A stretch of DNA of 64,000 bases. Source: Chiayiivirga sp. GTDB taxonomy: Bacteria; Pseudomonadota; Gammaproteobacteria; Xanthomonadales; Xanthomonadaceae. The stretch's first letter is position 1. Every line of letters begins with the position of its first letter. The notes beneath the pieces were generated by a model, which did no database searches, was not told where the DNA came from, and saw only the letters and a list, made by a program, of their open reading frames with translations. Location: contig JALCLA010000001.1 in assembly GCA_022647565.1 (NCBI GenBank), positions 496,001-560,000 on the forward strand. The letters are read 5' to 3'. Position numbers and translations under genes: made by a program. This document shows positions 60,751-64,000 of this stretch, in pieces.

Positions 60751-61856
60751 ACCTCCACCTGTTCTATCGCCGCTGGCGTTCGCGCATCGGGCCGCCGCGG
60801 GTGGATGTTCCACTGCTGGTGGCCTTGTTGTTGCTCATCGCTGCGGGACTCGCCGTGCTGCACAGCGCCGCGGCCGAGCAACCGCGCCTGGTGTGGTCGC
60901 AGGCGGCGCGCATGGGCGCCGGCCTGCTGGCCCTGTGGGTGATCTCGCGTATTCCGCCGCAGACGCTGCGGGTGTGGACCCCGTGGCTGTTCGCGGCCAG
61001 CCTCGCGTTGCTGCTGCTGGTGCCGCTGTTCGGCACCGGCCGCAGCGGCCGGCACTGGCTCTATCTGGGCCTGTTCTACCTGCAACCTTCGGAACTGCTG
61101 AAACTCACCGTGCCCTTGATCGTCGCCGCCTGGCTGCATGCGCGACCCTTGCCGCCACGCTGGGGTTCGCTCGCGGTGTGCGCCGCGCTCATCGGCGTGC
61201 CGACCGCATTGATCGCCATCCAGCCGGACCTGGGAACGGCCCTGGTCGTGGCCTCGAGCGGCGCCTTCGTCGCCTTTCTCGGCGGCATGGCGTGGTGGCG
61301 GATCGGGTTGCTGGTTTCCGTCGCCGCTGCTGCCGCGCCGCTGGCCTGGCCGTTCCTGCGCGAATACCACCGCAAGCGCTTCATGACCTTCCTCGACCCG
61401 GAAGCGGATCCGCTGGGTGCCGGCTGGAACATCATCCAGTCCAAGATCGCGGTCGGCTCCGGCGGGCTGTTCGGCAAGGGCTGGGGGCAGGGAACGCAGT
61501 CACGCCTGGAGTTCCTGCCCGAACACACCACCGACTTCATCTTTGCGGTGCTGGCCGAGGAGTTCGGCCTGGTCGGCGTGCTATGCGTGCTGGCCCTGTA
61601 CCTGTTCGTGGTGGCGCGTTGCCTGTGGATCGCGATGCAGGCGCGCGACACCTTCGCGCGCCTGTTGGCCGGCGCCATCGGTCTGACCTTCCTGGTCTAC
61701 GTGCTGGTGAACGGCGGCATGGTGTCGGGGCTGCTGCCGGTGATCGGCGTGCCGATGCCCTTGCTCAGCTATGGCGGCACCTCGGCTGTCACCTTGCTCG
61801 CGGGTTTCGGCATCGTGATGAGCGTGCACGCGCATCGCAAGCTGATGCGCCATTGA
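60747..61856 (+). CDS. rodA: Peptidoglycan glycosyltransferase RodA
   Basis: This 369-residue SEDS-family polymerase has about ten transmembrane helices. Signature stretches are FLQPSELLKL-like YLQPSELLKLTVPL, AIQPDLGTALVV, GWNIIQSKIAVGSGGLFGKGW, LPEHTTDFIFAVLAEEFG and GVPMPLLSYGGTSAVT. GTG at 60747 overlaps the mrdA stop. It completes the rod-shape operon. Confidence 0.97.
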   Translation: MNLHLFYRRWRSRIGPPRVDVPLLVALLLLIAAGLAVLHSAAAEQPRLVWSQAARMGAGLLALWVISRIPPQTLRVWTPWLFAASLALLLLVPLFGTGRSGRHWLYLGLFYLQPSELLKLTVPLIVAAWLHARPLPPRWGSLAVCAALIGVPTALIAIQPDLGTALVVASSGAFVAFLGGMAWWRIGLLVSVAAAAAPLAWPFLREYHRKRFMTFLDPEADPLGAGWNIIQSKIAVGSGGLFGKGWGQGTQSRLEFLPEHTTDFIFAVLAEEFGLVGVLCVLALYLFVVARCLWIAMQARDTFARLLAGAIGLTFLVYVLVNGGMVSGLLPVIGVPMPLLSYGGTSAVTLLAGFGIVMSVHAHRKLMRH

Positions 61857-61892
61857 GACTTGCGCAAATGATTGACGTGATGCCCTGCTTTC

Positions 61893-61938
61893 GTAGTGCG
61901 GGGCTTGCCCCGCTCAAGCCGGGCGAGCCCGGCTCTAC
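61893..61938. repeat. REP-like double hairpin
   Basis: Two adjacent stems, GCGGGGC/GCCCCGC and GCCGGGC/GCCCGGC, lie within outer GTAG...CTAC arms. It is a typical interspersed REP-type unit downstream of rodA and may also end its transcript. Confidence 0.65.
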
Positions 61939-62046
61939 AACGGCTCATCGCCGTGTCAATCAATTTGGCAAGGCAATAGGACGCGAGCTGCCCTCGACCG
62001 CGCGGGCCTCACTACAATCGTGCATCGTCCTGCCCGGATACCGCGC

Positions 62047-62496
62047 ATGCGCAGCCCGAACCACGACCCGACCCAGGGACTGTTCCGCGACGTGGCCCGC
62101 TTCCAGCTCAAGCTGCTGCTGGAAGCGGCGCGCGACCTGGTGCTGATCCCCTTGTCGCTGGCGGCCGCGTGCTGGGATCTGGCCTTGTCGTCGCGCCAGA
62201 CGCCACGCTTTTTCCGCCGCGTCATCGACCTCGGGCGGCGCAGCGACGACTACATCGATCTGTGGGGCAAGGACGATGCCGGCAAGCCGGTCGAGAACGT
62301 GGATGCGGTGATGGCGCGGGTCGAGCGCCTGCTGCGTGACCCGCGCTCGGGCCCGCGCCAGGCGCGCGCCTTGCGTCGCTGGGTGGAGATCAGCCTGGCG
62401 CGCCAGCGCCGGCACGCCGGTAGCGCGTCGCCGGCTCCACCATCGCCACCAGCGCCACCACCTACACCGCCACCATCCGCAGCGGACGAGTCCTGA
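62047..62496 (+). CDS. Conserved hypothetical protein, possibly membrane-associated
   Basis: A 149-residue product beginning MRSPNHDPTQGLFRDVARFQLKLL. One moderately hydrophobic segment (LVLIPLSLAAACWDLAL) is followed by a charged region (VIDLGRRSDDYIDLWGKDD) and a proline-rich tail. No known domain. ATG at 62047 chosen; it is 19 bases from the convergent RimK-type gene. Confidence 0.65.
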   Translation: MRSPNHDPTQGLFRDVARFQLKLLLEAARDLVLIPLSLAAACWDLALSSRQTPRFFRRVIDLGRRSDDYIDLWGKDDAGKPVENVDAVMARVERLLRDPRSGPRQARALRRWVEISLARQRRHAGSASPAPPSPPAPPPTPPPSAADES

Positions 62497-62515
62497 GACG
62501 CGCGCCCGCGCGGGT

Positions 62516-64000
62516 TCAGTCGGTGATGCCGAGCCGCTTGCGCTCCAGCCGACGCAGGAATTCTTCCATGATGCGGCGATACAGGTCCTCACCGAGATAG
62601 GCATCCTCGACCCCGGCGTCGATCGAGGGATTGTCGTTAACCTCGATCACCGCGACGCGCTTGCCGTCGGCCTTGAGATCCACGCCGTAGAGCCCGTCGC
62701 CGATCGGCGCGGTGGCACGCAGCGCCAGCTTCACCACTTCGCTGGGCGCCTCGCGGATCGGCAGGGTCTTGAAGCCGCCCGACTTGGCCACTCCCTTGTG
62801 ATTGCCCTTGGCCGAGTGATCGTAGATCTGCCAGTGCCCGCGCGACATGAAGTACTGGCAGGCATACAGGGCCTGGCCATTGAGGATGCCGATGCGCCAG
62901 TCGTACTCCGTGTACATGAACTCCTGCGCGATCAGCAGCGCGGTGTGCTGGAACAGTTCGTCCGCGGCGTGCGCCAGCTGCTGCGCGGTCTCGGCCTTGA
63001 TGATGCCGCGCGAGAACGAGCCATCCGGAATCTTCAGCACGATCGGCAGGCCCAGCACCTCGGGCAGCGCAGCGAGACGCTTGGCATCGTCGCGGAACAC
63101 GATCTCGGTGCGCGGCGTGGGCAGCTTCTTCGACTTCAGCAGGTCGTGCAGGTAGATCTTGTTGGTGCAGCGCAGGATCGAGACCGGATCGTCGATCACC
63201 ACCATGCCTTCGCGCTCGGCGCGGTGCGCAAAGCGATAGGTGTGGTTGCCGATCGCGGTGGTCTCGCGGATGAACAGGCCGTCGTACTCGGCCAGGCGCG
63301 CGAAGTCGTTGCGCGTGACCGGATCGACTTCGATGCCCAGCTCCTTGCCGGCCTCGATGAAGTGCTTGAGCGCCCTCCGGTTCGAGGGCGGCATGGCTTC
63401 GGCCGGATCCTGCAGCATTGCGATGTCGTAACGAAACGAACGCCGCGCGCGCGGCTTGCGCCAGGTCTTGCGCGAGAACGCATCCAGCGCCGCGGCGAAG
63501 GCATCCTCCTGCGAATCGCTGAGTGTATTCAGCCCGGCCGGCTTGATCGCGGCGATCTGCCAGACGCGCTGGCGCTCGAATTCGAGACGCAGGATCGGGC
63601 AGGGGAAGGCTTCGAATACCTGCCGTACCAGGTCCGCCAGGGGCGCGTAGCTGGTCTGGCCGAAGTACACCAGCAGGCCGAAATCGGTGGCATCGCGCGA
63701 ATCGTCCGGCAGGAACTTGGCCAGTTGCGCGTTGAGGTCCTCGATATCGACACCGTAGAGCGAGCGCCGGCGCAGGTCGTTGATGGTGCGCACCGAAGGG
63801 ATGACCTTGTGCCCGCGCGCCTCGGCCAGCAGCGAGACGTAGTAGCCCACGCCCAGGTACTTGTAGCTGCGGCAGAGGTTGATGACCTGGGTACGTTCGT
63901 CATCGTCGCCGCCGCCGACGGCTTCCTTCAGGTAATCGGTGGCTGCGACCACGTTGCCCGACGGGTAGTAGGAACCCCAGTCGGACAGCTTCTCGACGAC
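62516..64000 (-). CDS. RimK-family ATP-grasp ligase (5' end outside the window)
   Basis: At least 495 residues are visible and the frame continues past base 64000 (upstream residues read VVEKLSDWGSYYPSGNVVAA). N-terminal half: RimK-like N-domain (VINLCRSYKYLGVGYYVSLLAEARGHK). C-terminal half: ATP-grasp with VLKIPDGSFSRGIIKAE, QEFMYTEYDWRIGILNG and the metal-binding VAVIEVNDNPSIDAG. Relatives ligate amino acids such as glutamate to peptides or proteins. The long N-terminal domain distinguishes it from ribosomal S6-modifying RimK; the substrate is unknown. Confidence 0.88.
   Translation of the reverse strand, partial: VVEKLSDWGSYYPSGNVVAATDYLKEAVGGGDDDERTQVINLCRSYKYLGVGYYVSLLAEARGHKVIPSVRTINDLRRRSLYGVDIEDLNAQLAKFLPDDSRDATDFGLLVYFGQTSYAPLADLVRQVFEAFPCPILRLEFERQRVWQIAAIKPAGLNTLSDSQEDAFAAALDAFSRKTWRKPRARRSFRYDIAMLQDPAEAMPPSNRRALKHFIEAGKELGIEVDPVTRNDFARLAEYDGLFIRETTAIGNHTYRFAHRAEREGMVVIDDPVSILRCTNKIYLHDLLKSKKLPTPRTEIVFRDDAKRLAALPEVLGLPIVLKIPDGSFSRGIIKAETAQQLAHAADELFQHTALLIAQEFMYTEYDWRIGILNGQALYACQYFMSRGHWQIYDHSAKGNHKGVAKSGGFKTLPIREAPSEVVKLALRATAPIGDGLYGVDLKADGKRVAVIEVNDNPSIDAGVEDAYLGEDLYRRIMEEFLRRLERKRLGITD

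Overview
The window is high-GC bacterial DNA whose backbone gene order and protein signatures point to a gammaproteobacterium of the Lysobacterales (Xanthomonadales), probably near Rhodanobacteraceae. Backbone segments are coq7/Fe-S oxidoreductase and rplM-rpsI-tRNA-Gln (1-2825), a short tRNA-bearing stretch (23876-24136), and a long run from 40136 to the end: secreted subtilase, PfkB sugar/nucleoside kinase, exported proteins, a DNA-binding protein kinase, an ABC exporter, an FMN hydroxy-acid oxidase, the complete rod-shape cluster mreB-mreC-mreD-mrdA-rodA, and a RimK-type ATP-grasp ligase cut by the window end. This assignment is inference from gene content; no search was run.

Two unrelated mobile elements sit a few hundred bases apart in tRNA surroundings. 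The first (2826-23865, 21.0 kb) has 24-bp terminal inverted repeats that match at 22 positions and a perfect 10-bp target duplication. It went into the loop of the rho-independent terminator of tRNA-Gln(CTG). It carries a DDE-type transposase candidate with duplicated zinc ribbons at its left end. Next comes a tight cassette: a WYL regulator with a coupled unknown gene, divergent from an N6-adenine methyltransferase, a PD-(D/E)XK nuclease-like protein, a small unknown and a PIN nuclease-like protein. I do not recognise this combination and consider it the best candidate for an undescribed defence-type system. The rest of the element holds several orphan genes and a heavy-metal operon (MerR regulator, DUF3703 protein, CzcI-like, CzcC, CzcB, CzcA, PII-like, P1B-4 ATPase, RidA) with a textbook MerR promoter. 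Hairpin terminators lie just inside both ends.

The second element (24137-40135, 16.0 kb) is an integrated mobilisable plasmid. It has a tyrosine integrase, RepA-type initiator, four iterons with DnaA boxes, a MOBQ relaxase with an oriT, TraC/TraD, a VirD4-type coupling protein, ParA with a ribbon-helix-helix partner, and an ABC-3C defence module. It splits a tRNA-Ile(CAT) gene in the anticodon loop. Unusually, the genes at both junctions are truncated: the integrase lacks its N-terminus, and the ABC-3C ATPase lacks its C-terminus and ends on a stop codon read from the tRNA. No mating-pair-formation genes are present, so transfer would need a helper.

In the backbone, three unrelated exported proteins (ending at 45104, 46288 and 50809) finish with the same short motif, hydrophobic-(F/H)-x-(N/D)-G-F-E just before the stop, which looks like an uncharacterised C-terminal sorting tag.
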